A stretch of 64,000 nt of DNA from Gordius sp. MW1 (taxonomy: Eukaryota; Nematomorpha; Gordioida; Gordea; Gordiidae): NCBI GenBank assembly GCA_964036665.1, contig OZ038527.1, forward strand, positions 22,601,901 to 22,665,900, read 5' to 3'. Below, piece by piece: positions 23,105 through 33,189 of the stretch. Numbering within the stretch: position 1 is the stretch's first letter; the number at the start of each line of letters is the position of its first letter. The notes beneath the pieces were generated by a model, which saw only the letters and a program-made list of their open reading frames with translations, searched no databases and was not told the origin of the DNA. The position numbers and the translations under genes were made by a program.

Positions 23105-23341
23105 TTAGGGTACTCTATAATATAATAAGTAAATTAATATTAAAATACTTTTATGTGGGAGATTGTCATGTGCACGTGTCATTGTAAACCTTGCATCTGA
23201 ATAGAAGCCACCACAATCATTTACTCTACATCTGTAGTAAGATTTTGTAGCTGTGCCATTATTGACGTTTATATAATGATAATTTTGATAAACTAAAATT
23301 GGTTTTCTTTTTTGGGATAGAGTAAAATGAACGTGATTCAT
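23105..23341 (-). pseudogene. FLYWCH-type zinc-finger fragment of a MULE-like element
   Basis: The 78-codon minus-strand frame reads HFTLSQKRKPILVYQNYHY, SYYRCRVNDCGGFYSDARF and TMTRAHDNLPHK. This is the FLYWCH pattern: conserved F, L-V-Y, Y, W-or-Y, C, C and H-x-H. FLYWCH domains are common in MULE transposases. Nothing of the transposase core follows, so this is an orphan domain. It could also be a captured host exon. Confidence 0.65.
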
Positions 23342-23357
23342 ATTACAATAGGTGTTT

Positions 23358-23515
23358 TTAGGGTTTTTAGTTATTTTTAGTTATTTTTAGTTATTATTAG
23401 TTATTTTTAGTTATTTTTAGTTATTATTAGTTATTTTTAGTTATTTTTAGTTATTATTAGTTATTTTTAGTTATTTTTAGTTATTATTAGTTATTTTTAG
23501 TTATTTTTATATTTA
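23358..23515. repeat. Minisatellite of TTATTTTTAG / TTATTATTAG words
   Basis: Ten-base words GTTATTTTTA and GTTATTATTA alternate in a 30-bp higher-order pattern (two T-rich words then one ATTA word) across about 155 bp, just inside the right end of the MULE-like element. Confidence 0.9.
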
Positions 23516-25472
23516 GTGTCTTTATAACGTTTGACTTGGTACGATTAAAACCGCCATGTGTGTGGATCCGCCCTGTATGTCTCCAAGATTTACTCAAAAA
23601 TAATAACCTAAACTCAACATGCCTCCTAAAGGCCATAACATCTTTAGGCAACCTTATTGTCAATGGGAACGGACCTCATGAAATAATACCTATTTTGTTT
23701 GGCGCCAAATTGATAGCGATTAAGAAGCCAGACGATTCCCTAAGACCTATCGCTATTGGGGGAGTATTTAGGAGGATTATTTCTAAAATAATATGTAATA
23801 AAATCAAACCGACTTTTCCGCCAACCTAAGCCCACATCAATTAGGTTTTAGAATAAAGGGAGGCTGCGAAGCTGCTAGTCATGCCGCTAGGCTAGCCCTC
23901 GAAGCCATACCATCGGATCATTGCATGGTCAAACTAGACTTTGCTAACGCTTTGAATTGCATTCGTAGAAATGTCCTTATTGAAAATTTTCTCTAGAATT
24001 TTCCAGAGTTCCATAACTACATCTTGTTAAGTTATGGCTCAACATCCTTTTTAAGATTAGGGGATTTTAAAATAAATTCATCTGAAGGTATCCAACAAGG
24101 TGACCCATTGGGTCCGCCATTATTTTGCTCAGTATTCAAACTTTAGTGGAAAAAATATCGCACGAATGCGACCTAACACTAAATATTTGGTACTTGGACG
24201 ATGCCACCCTTTGTGGTCATCCTCGCGAAGTTTTTAAAGCCATCAAAATTATAAAGGATTTCGAACCAATTTTAAAACTAAAACTAAACGAGACCAAATG
24301 TGAGATCTTTCAACCCCCGGACTACTCATTATATCCCCACATTACCCCTTTTTTAGCAATCGAGAAAGACGCTACGTGCCATCTTGGATCCCCTATAGGC
24401 GGTTGAGTTGGACTCGCCACTTATTTGAAGAAAAATCTCTCTATTTTAAACTCAAAATTAGATCTCTTAAAGTGTTTGCCTTCACACCACGCTTTTTATA
24501 TAATGAAAAACTATTTTAATATTTCAAAAATTCAGTACTGTTTTCGCTCCTCAAGTGCTTTTTTACACTCGGGAATTTTAAACCTCTTCGAACAGAATAT
24601 TAAATCTATTTTGAATCTATTTTTAATATAAAATTCACATGCTGGTTACAAGCTTCCCTACCAACCAAATCGGGTGGTTTAGGGATTCGCTCACCTGCCG
24701 CAATATCTCTAGTCTCGTTTATTTCATCTTACAAATCCGTAGAAGATACCATTTTTAAGTTGTATCCGGTTAAAGAAGACCCGCTTTTACCCATTGCTTT
24801 AGCTATTTGGAAAAACAATACCAATCCCGCACCTTTGCCACAAACCTCACGACAAAGAGATTGGGACGCCGGACTTGTGTTGCGCTCCGTTGATTATCTA
24901 ATTTTGAGTAGCGATGCAAGTCAGGTCGTTTTTGTTTGATGGCTCAGGTCACGAATGGCTAGATTACCCAAGCTGTCTCACCGGGATGATGCTGGAGGAC
25001 TCGGAACTTTCGTACTCCATAGCTCTCAGGGTAGGGGTTTTTCGAAGCCATTTATTTGCCGAAATTGCAGCATACTCGTAGACGAACAAGCCAGGCATCC
25101 CTTACACTGCCTGGCAAACAAATTCAAATATGTTAGATATAATAAGGCCAATGCCTTAATTCTAAGTGCTCTAAAGAGAGCAAAGATCCCATCCATCTTG
25201 GAGCCATCGGACCACTCCTTGGAGGGACGTATGCGTCCTGATGGATCTTCTTTAGTCCCATGGAGCAATGGTCTTCACCTTAAATGGGACTTCACATGTA
25301 TAGACCTATTTGCCCCCTCTAACTACAACAATGATTCTTTAACTGTCGCAGAGGGGCGGAAAACAAATAAATACAAAGCCTTATTATCCTCAAACATTTT
25401 TATTCCATTGGTTCCTTCGTGTTCAGGCACCTTTGACAAACAGGCCTTAGCTTTTTTTAAAGAGGTAGGAAG

Positions 25473-26215
25473 TAGTGATGATCAAACCCTGGATCAGGTT
25501 TTCCCGAGGTCCAACCTGAGGTCGGTCTTAGGTTCAGGTTATCAAAAACCTGATAAGGTTTTTTGAACACCCGAACCTGAACCTGAGGTTCATCCCGAAA
25601 ATCAACCTGAAAAACCTTCAGGTCAATTTTACACCTGAAAACCCAGGTTGACCTCAGGTTAACCTGGAAAATTCTTGTTTTTTATATGATATATATAAGT
25701 ATAAATGTGGTATTTATTTTAAATATTTTCCTTTTTCAAGATGCATTAAACTTTTTAAATATTTACAATTTTAAATGAAAGAAAAATAGTATTTTGTTTT
25801 TATTAAAAAAAAATTAAGATTTTTTCAATATACAAATGATTTAAATATTTACCATGTCTATTTGGTGAATGCGGCATCTATATTTTAACAAATTTTCATA
25901 AAGCGTTGGAAAGCATTGCATGCATATACTATGCTGCATAGTATAGCATTTTAGTGTATGGTGTGCGATAAAATTATGGGGCTGGGTAGGGTATGTATAT
26001 ATCATATAAAAAACAAGAATTTTCCAGGTTAACCTGAGGTCAACCTGGGTTTTCAGGTTGGAGGGTGTAAAATTGACCTGAAGGTTTGTCAGGTTGATTT
26101 TCGGGATGAACCTCAGGTTAAGGTTCGGGTGTTCAAAAAGCCTTATCAGGTTTTTGAAAACCTGAACCTAAACCATCAGGTTGCCTGATCAAAACCTAGG
26201 TTTTGATCATCACTA
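25473..26215. mobile_element. Foldback hAT-like element, 743 bp, perfect 8-bp TSD
   Basis: TAGTGATGATCAAACCC at the left and CCTAGGTTTTGATCATCACTA at the right, minus its first base, form the termini. Inverted arms of about 200 bp rich in CAGGTT/AACCTG words enclose an AT-rich loop. GTAGGAAG flanks both sides (25465-25472 and 26216-26223), and the interrupted retroelement frame resumes after it. Same family as 7293-8683. Confidence 0.9.
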
Positions 26216-26367
26216 GTAGGAAGACGTTCTCCCCCGTCTAAACATTCGGTATCCTTTTTACTTAAACAAAGACTTGGTATTCTTATAGCCAAGTACAATT
26301 TTAAATCTTTCGCGGATTCTTGGCCAATTTTGGAAGATCCCCTCGATGATGATATATCAGAATAGCG

Positions 26368-27067
<700 letters not shown>

Positions 27068-27177
27068 GAATAGTGTATTATTTTATTTGACGCATTTTGT
27101 CTTTTATTTTTCATATATTTATATTATATTACTGTCAACGAATTTTTAACAAATAAATTTTTAATATAAAAAAAAAA

Positions 27178-27275
27178 TTATATTTTGCAATTACACGATT
27201 TAATACTTCACTTTTATGATACGGTCTGAACAGCTGATAATTCAGAGTAACTATTAAAACCGCCATGAGTGTGGA
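27178..27275. repeat. Right copy of the about 100-bp target duplication (ZNF207 leader)
   Basis: It runs from TTATATTTTGCAATTACACG to CCGCCATGAGTGTGGA and matches 21536-21622 plus 23554-23566 with a handful of differences. It directly follows the A-rich 3' end of the R2-like element. Beyond the duplication the sequence continues with an ATG-led 31-codon frame (27264 onward), possibly the first exon of a divergent gene that once shared the promoter, but I see no continuation. Confidence 0.75.
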
Positions 27276-28209
27276 AATTTTAACTGCGTATAAAACTCAA
27301 CGTAATGTATTTCGTTCTATTTTACTACATATTTTTCAAATTTATAAATTGTGTTATTAAATCATAAAAAAACAGTTAGTAAAGAAAAAATATAATTAAG
27401 GAAAGAGAAAACACCATTGTTTTTGAATTTGAATAATCTTTTAAGAAAAAATGAATACTTTACGATTTAGAATGATAAAGAGAAATATAAATATAGCGCC
27501 TTCTATAATATATTTTATTTAAAGTATTAATCGAAAAAAAAATTACATAAAACGATACCGGGCATCATGCAAGATTTAACAAATAAAAATATATTAATAA
27601 ATTAACTAATTGTCAATAAAAAAGTTACTGTCCCTTAAAAATAATGGTTTTATTAAATTTTTGCCTAATGTGCCTAATGTTAGTTTTAAATTCTTGGTTA
27701 GAAATATTGCAAAAATTATGAAGTAAAATTTTGCTATTAGCCAACAATTGTAAATGATTTAATGAGCGTAATTCCTGATCAACAATATGATTAATTAAAG
27801 ATGAAAAATAATCAGGTCTAAGTTGTTTTTAGTATGGAGGTGAGAGGAGTATCACCAAAATAATTTGTAATAAACCCCCTCTCCTGGAATTAATGCTTTC
27901 TTATCAAGATGAGCAGCCAAATCTTTAAGAGTCTTGAGTATCTTTAATTAACAATAATTCTTATTTCTTAGAATTTTCACAGTTTTTTTAAATGCTTTAT
28001 AAGCGTGTCCCTTCTCTTTTCTTTCTTAAAACTCATTGCATATGAATGATCTTTCATTACTAAAATAAATTTTAATAAAAATTTACAAATTATAAGTACT
28101 CGTATTTAATGTTTTCACTCTTGGGGAAGATACTGAACATCTAAATTTATGAATTTATTATATGTTTATATATTATAACAATAAAATATAGTTTAGATAA
28201 TAACAGGAA

Positions 28210-28425
28210 AATATGATAATGTAAATTTTTTTCCTATAGCTGTTTGTCACATTTAGTGGTCAGCTCCTTCAAGTAGGTTCTCCATGTATTCCTGTACTGA
28301 CACCAGCCTCGCTTTAGCTCATCTCAAGTCCATATCTATTTTATGCTTCCATGTCATTTTAGGCCTCCCTCTTTTTTGCTTACCACTTTCTTGATACGAT
28401 TTGCCATGTGACATTCCTCCCAACA
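28210..28425 (-). pseudogene. LINE C-terminal scrap (RTE-like)
   Basis: The minus strand reads GKQKRGRPKMTWKHKIDMDL, the R-G-R-P-x-x-T-W ending typical of RTE-like retrotransposon proteins, then stops. It lies in an intron of the THAP pseudogene. Confidence 0.6.
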
Positions 28426-28469
28426 GAAAAAAATTATGAAAATGTATCTAAATATTTACTTGCTAAGAG

Positions 28470-28710
28470 GAAAAATTTGTTAAATCTATTTAATCTGACG
28501 ACTGATCTAGTTCAATTTAATTCAAATTTAAAAATTACTTTTAATAAATTTAGGGATGTCTCAGTATTTCCTTGATCTAGTTTAATCAAATTCAGATTTA
28601 ATAATTACTTTCAATAAATTTTGGTATGGCTCAGTATTTCCTTGATATAGTTTAATCAAATTCAGTTAATAACTACCTGAAATAAATACAAAGATGGCAC
28701 AGTATTTTCT
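28470..28710. repeat. Tandem repeat, about 70-bp unit, three copies
   Basis: On the minus strand each unit starts GAAAWTACTGWGMCAT and ends AAACTAKATCAAG. The first unit includes the last codons of THAP exon 2 and its donor site, so duplication of an exon end created two extra pseudo-exons. Confidence 0.7.
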
Positions 28711-28956
28711 TTAGGATAATTTGAACTTCTATTTTTATTTAAATCCTGGGGTCGAAAGTGGTTACTGCATATCTTGAATGTTTTTTCAATCTAAATTTAG
28801 GGCCCATCAATTTAATCCATTTAGGCAATAATTCTGGATCTTTTGGAATTCTAAAAATATACATAAATTCATTTATAATTACTTGTGAAATGAAAGCCTT
28901 TTGCTATTTTCTTTGTTAAGGTAAGACATGCAGTTCTTTACTGAGCATGACCTCAT

Positions 28957-29629
28957 TTTCCAAATAGCACTTTAAAATATAACAACTATATTTTTAACAA
29001 TTAATTTATGTTATTAATTTATTTTAAAAAAAAAGATTATAAATTTCATTTTGGATGAAATTTAGCATATATTTTAGGATATATCAATTTTACCTTAATT
29101 TCAAGAATTTCCACACTTATGTCATGGCGACTTCTTAGGTTACTTCGTGATATTAATGTAAAACCACAGCTGTTCGGCAGTCTATGGTATTATTAGTCTC
29201 AGATTTTTTTGTAGTTGTCTATGGTGTGATGGTAATAGTTAGAGCTGTTGAGTAACTAGTTCCATTTCTTCAGGAAAGTAACTGTAATCAATTACCTTTG
29301 CTTCAGAGGCTTTTTATAAAATTTAAAAATCATTAATTGAATAAAGTAATATAATTAAACGTTTAGTTTGTGTTCATTGCTTTAAGTTAATTTTCCTCTC
29401 CAACTTGAAAAAATCAAAAGAAGGCACCTTAAATTATATTTTTTCCATTAAAATGCTTTTATTAGGTAAACATGATACATTAAATATACAAAACAAGCGT
29501 AAAATATTATAAATGAAAAACTATTGATCGTCGTCAATGGCTAACAAGGGCCATGTGTCAGATAAAGATTTGTAATCATATTTAGCTCTTATATTGCCGA
29601 TTTTTGAGTTAAAATAAGGCTGGGTTATT
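28957..29629. other. AT-rich DNA upstream of THAP pseudogene
   Basis: No coding or TIR signal. A GC-richer patch at 29160-29280 (CACAGCTGTTCGG) may be the old promoter or leader, but nothing confirms this. Confidence 0.4.
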
Positions 29630-30010
29630 ATTTTGCTTCAGGGGATCTGTTTCCTATTGATTTAGAAAATACCAATGCTTTCTTGCCAAAAGTGGCTGAA
29701 CAGGAAGCTACTATAGTAATAAAAATTTTATCGCTATGAGTGTTTTACGATCTTCCGCCCAAGAAAGTGGGTTAAGTTTACGATTAAATGGCGCGAAGAT
29801 ATCAATGCAGGACAAGTTCAAGCTCGATGCTTACCATTCTCCCAGGGGATCATAGAAGCTCTGTCGGGACGCATCCTACCTTCTAAAGAAGGATCGGATG
29901 GTTCGATGATGGGAGGAGTGCCAGCCTTTTTTACAGATTGAATCAAAAGGTTTATCTTTTGTTGACGGATAAAGCGATATTTGTTTAACTTGCAATGGAG
30001 TGGGTGATGA
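29630..30010 (-). pseudogene. R2-like retroelement endonuclease fragment
   Basis: On the minus strand the sequence aligns with 25150-25450: PPIIEPSDPSLEGRMRPD, then SMIPWENGKH, a stop, and frames resembling SRHLIVNLTHFLG and the ending FGKKALVF. Stops and shifts throughout. The upstream part to about 30230 could belong to the same element but is not recognisable. Confidence 0.7.
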
Positions 30011-30286
30011 GCCTAGGTATCTATTTCCTTGTTGCAATTGCCTGGATATCCTAAGGTAACTTTAATATCTAGTCGGAGAGCTATTAAATACGAAACTTCT
30101 GGATTTGAAGCAGAAGTCCTGAGTATTTACTTGGGATACATTCAAGCCATTCCTAACGAGTCGGTCGTAGGTGACCTGAGATTGAAATGCTGCACAGTAT
30201 CTGTGGGGTTCTACCCTTTCTCTTATTCATAATTTTATTTAACGTTTTTTTTTATTACGCGTAGTTAGGATGACTGATGAGTCATG

Positions 30287-30374
30287 ATTGTTAATACCTC
30301 TACGATATAAATAGATTGTCAATATCTCTATGGTATAAATAGGTTGTTAATATCGCTACGATATAGATAGATCT
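30287..30374. repeat. Three tandem copies of a 29-bp unit
   Basis: Units read GTTAATACCTCTACGATATA, GTCAATATCTCTATGGTATA and GTTAATATCGCTACGATATA, each followed by AATAGATT-like ends. Confidence 0.8.
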
Positions 30375-30439
30375 ATTTTATTACCATCACGTATAGATAT
30401 AATATTATCACCATGAAATAGCGAATATATAATATTACC

Positions 30440-32461
30440 GCGCGTTCCCTCGTTAATTAATTAAATATATATCTATATTTGGTGTAGTAGAAAATAAATC
30501 GAAAGAGATGTAAAACCAAAAAGATTGGAATTAATAACTTCGCGCGCGAATAAAATAAATTAAATAAATCCTTTTAGTTTATATCATTGGGGATTTATTA
30601 GTATCACAAGTCGAAAGCAGGTAATAGGTAAACGACAGAGCGTTATATTATACTGGCATCCCAATCTCGTTGTTTGGGCGCCTCTGGAAGGCTGGTTCCT
30701 GAGACGTTCTCATGCCAAAACAATATGGCCAATTCAGTTAATAGATCGTGTCATTGAGAGGTTAATTCCTAAACAAGATCCTTTACAGATTTAAAGGACG
30801 AGATAAAAGCTACAAGGGAAATAGTCAATGGGGACCTAATTCATAAGCCTTTAAATTTGGTTGAAAGGGTGGCCTGCAGCTAGCTGGTGTTATTAAATGG
30901 TAGATTCAAAAAAATTTATAGGAGATCTTTAATTGTAGATTCATATCTTTAAAATATCTGTATGTAAAAAAGCTGCAGCTGATCTAAACAGTGCTGAATT
31001 TTGGAGACGTTTAAAAAGGTTTTATCATAAAATTAGAATTTTGGGAAGAATTTCAAAAATGATCATTTTGCCCCTTCCTATATCATTATTGTCCCCCTCT
31101 TATTCCAATTACCTCGCCAATGTCAAATTAAAAAAATTACAGCACTCAAATGCCCTATAAACGAGGCGGGCAAGATAGTTTTAATTAGGTGGAAAATTAA
31201 TAAATTATCCCAAATTAACACAAATTTATTTTAAATTATAACGTTGTTAAAAAGTTCGCACACTAATTTTTGTTAAAATTATTTGCTTGTCACCAAGGTA
31301 AAACCGCAAAACAATTTTCTAATATGTATTAATTTAATGACACCCTAACCCATTTTTTTATTTTGTACTAATTTTATGACACCCTAACCTACCAATTTTC
31401 TTTTGAATTTTAACTTTAGCTCTAAATATGCCAATTATGAAAATTGTCACTAAGGTAGAACCGCAAAATAAATAATTTTTATTTTATATAATATCATAAC
31501 ATTTGAATGTATTGATCTATTATTCAAAATTCAAATAATATTGATAAGCAATTATGTATGAATATTAAAATTGTGTTTATATTAGCATTATATGCCAATT
31601 GCCTGCTCTGCTAGTGCTAGTACGCTATAATGAAATCTGCTGTAAACCATGTTTTGTTTCAAACAGCACGGTTTAGATCAAGCAACTCTGCTCGATGCCC
31701 AGGTAATTTATATCTTACTCAACCAGCAGCCATCAGCAACTTTAATTTGCTAGTGATGTAACCGGGTTATTGAGCAGCATCTGCTCGTTATGCTAGATGA
31801 GAATAGTAGGAGATAAGTGCCAGTTACCAGGGTTGAGAGCAGTATACAAGCACAACCATTTCGAGCATTTTAACATCAACTTCTCCTTAGCTAGTCCTTT
31901 TTAAGTCAATTAACAGTAGGGTTTTAAATCAGATAAAATATTCTCACTACAGTTAACGTTTGACACAACTAGAACTTGTTTCTTTTAAGGAATCATACAG
32001 CTCTAGCTAGGAGTTTATCATGCTTGAACTTAAGGTATATCTCTGAGATTTTCAGACTAATTTACATTATATTTTGCAATCTTTATAACATTTTAAATAA
32101 ATTCAGTTGGCAGGTGCAGCTTAAATGAGAACTTTCTGATGATGTACAAATTTGATCTTGAATGTATGAACAAGCATAATCTTAAATTATTAATTATTTA
32201 AGGCTAGATTAGTAAATAAAAAGGTTAAATATATAGTTTGTTACATAACATAGGCTTATACTATTATAGAATCGTTTACTTTTCTTGCTAAAAAATTATC
32301 TACTTGCAATTATTAACTTCCTATTCCTGTAACAATGATAGCTTAATTAAAATTTAGAAGAAATTCTAATGTGAACATCTAATTACTTATCTCGCACCTT
32401 GATGGCTTTCAAAACATTAAGATAAACATGCAATAAATTCATGAAGAGCTGATGATAGTAT
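30440..32461. other. Intergenic DNA, no gene recognised
   Basis: Contains a worn G-rich TIR element end (about 31065-31120, TTTTGCCCC and TTGTCCCCCTC). It also has two diverged direct repeats at about 31300-31480 (GTCACCAAGGTAAAACCGC / GTCACTAAGGTAGAACCGC and two AATTTTATGACACCCTAACC-like phrases). A GC-richer stretch at 31570-31880 has no open frame or homology I recognise. Confidence 0.5.
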
Positions 32462-32469
32462 GATTAGAG

Positions 32470-32905
32470 CAGGGGTTTGTCCCGAACCCAAACCCGAAAC
32501 GGGTAAAACCCGATGTTTCACAGAACCCAAACCCGAACCCATTTTTAAAAATACCCTTGAAACCCGAACCCGATGAATACAAATTAGGGTTCGGGTTCTT
32601 AATTCAAAATTATATTATGAATTAAATATCTCAGTTTTCTCTATCATGACAATGTAACGAAAACCATACGATTGTAATTTCAATATTTTTGTGTTTCCGG
32701 CATTTTCATTCATTAATCGATACTAATTATCTCAAGAATTATTTGTAAGTAATATATATATAATTGATATAATATGATTTCTTGAACCCGAACCTGTACC
32801 CTAACCCGAACCCAATTCCTTAAACCCGAACACGCACCCGATTTCAAAATTTATGCCAAACCCGAACACGAACCCGATTTTATTTTGGGCTGGTTCAAAC
32901 CCCTG
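32470..32905. mobile_element. hAT-like non-autonomous element, 436 bp, perfect 8-bp TSD
   Basis: CAGGGGTTTG at the left and CAAACCCCTG at the right are perfect 10-bp inverted termini. GATTAGAG flanks both sides (32462-32469 and 32906-32913). The interior is dominated by degenerate AACCCGAACCCG words in the same sense at both ends around an AT-rich core. No open frame. Confidence 0.95.
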
Positions 32906-33189
32906 GATTAGAGGGCTAAAACGATTGCCTTAAACACTTTTTCTCAGGGCATCACTTTAAATTATATCCAAGGTTAATTAAGGATTCCAGCTAGCCTTAG
33001 TTTTAATCATAAGTCAATATCTGGTAGATACGATGGTTTTTTCAAAATTCCCTTTCTATCTGTTACATTTAAAAATTTGTAACTATAATTAATTATCGAG
33101 TGATGTAAAGTACAAGAGATATTAATGTCATGTTGCTCAAAATGTTTGTGTTATACTTGCCATTTTATTCATCTTTTTATTGAATTTTC

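Larger units (their letters stand above)
21623..23543. mobile_element. MULE-like transposon remnant with 10-bp target duplication
   Basis: ATTAAAACCG flanks both sides (21613-21622 and 23544-23553). Imperfect terminal inverted repeats share GTCAAACGTTATAAAG. A 9-10 bp target duplication and an internal FLYWCH zinc-finger frame (23105-23341, minus) point to the Mutator-like superfamily. No catalytic DDE region is visible. Most of the interior is tandem repeat. The insertion splits the ZNF207 leader duplication. Confidence 0.7.
27625..28956 (-). pseudogene. THAP-domain gene, unprocessed and decayed
   Basis: The THAP domain is a C2CH zinc-binding DNA-binding module found in animals and P-element-like transposons. 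Exon 1 (28883-28956) encodes MRSCSVKNCMSYL ending FHK; a 32-bp GT-AG intron follows. Exon 2 (28677-28850) encodes IPKDPELLPKWIKLMGPKF and, one frame over, ICSNHFRPQDLNKN and ENTVPSLYLFQ. Together these show the C-x4-C...C-x2-H ligands and the terminal A/TVP motif. A downstream exon encodes KTLNT, a 40-bp intron, then MKDHSYAMSFKKEKRRD and a Lys/Leu-rich coiled-coil-like stretch. The last block has LRPDYFSSLINHIVDQELRS. One frameshift in the finger, more at A7, T4 and A5 runs, and one in-frame TAA break the frame. Preserved introns mean it is not retrotransposed. Consensus indel error is an alternative for the frameshifts but not for the TAA. Confidence 0.7.
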
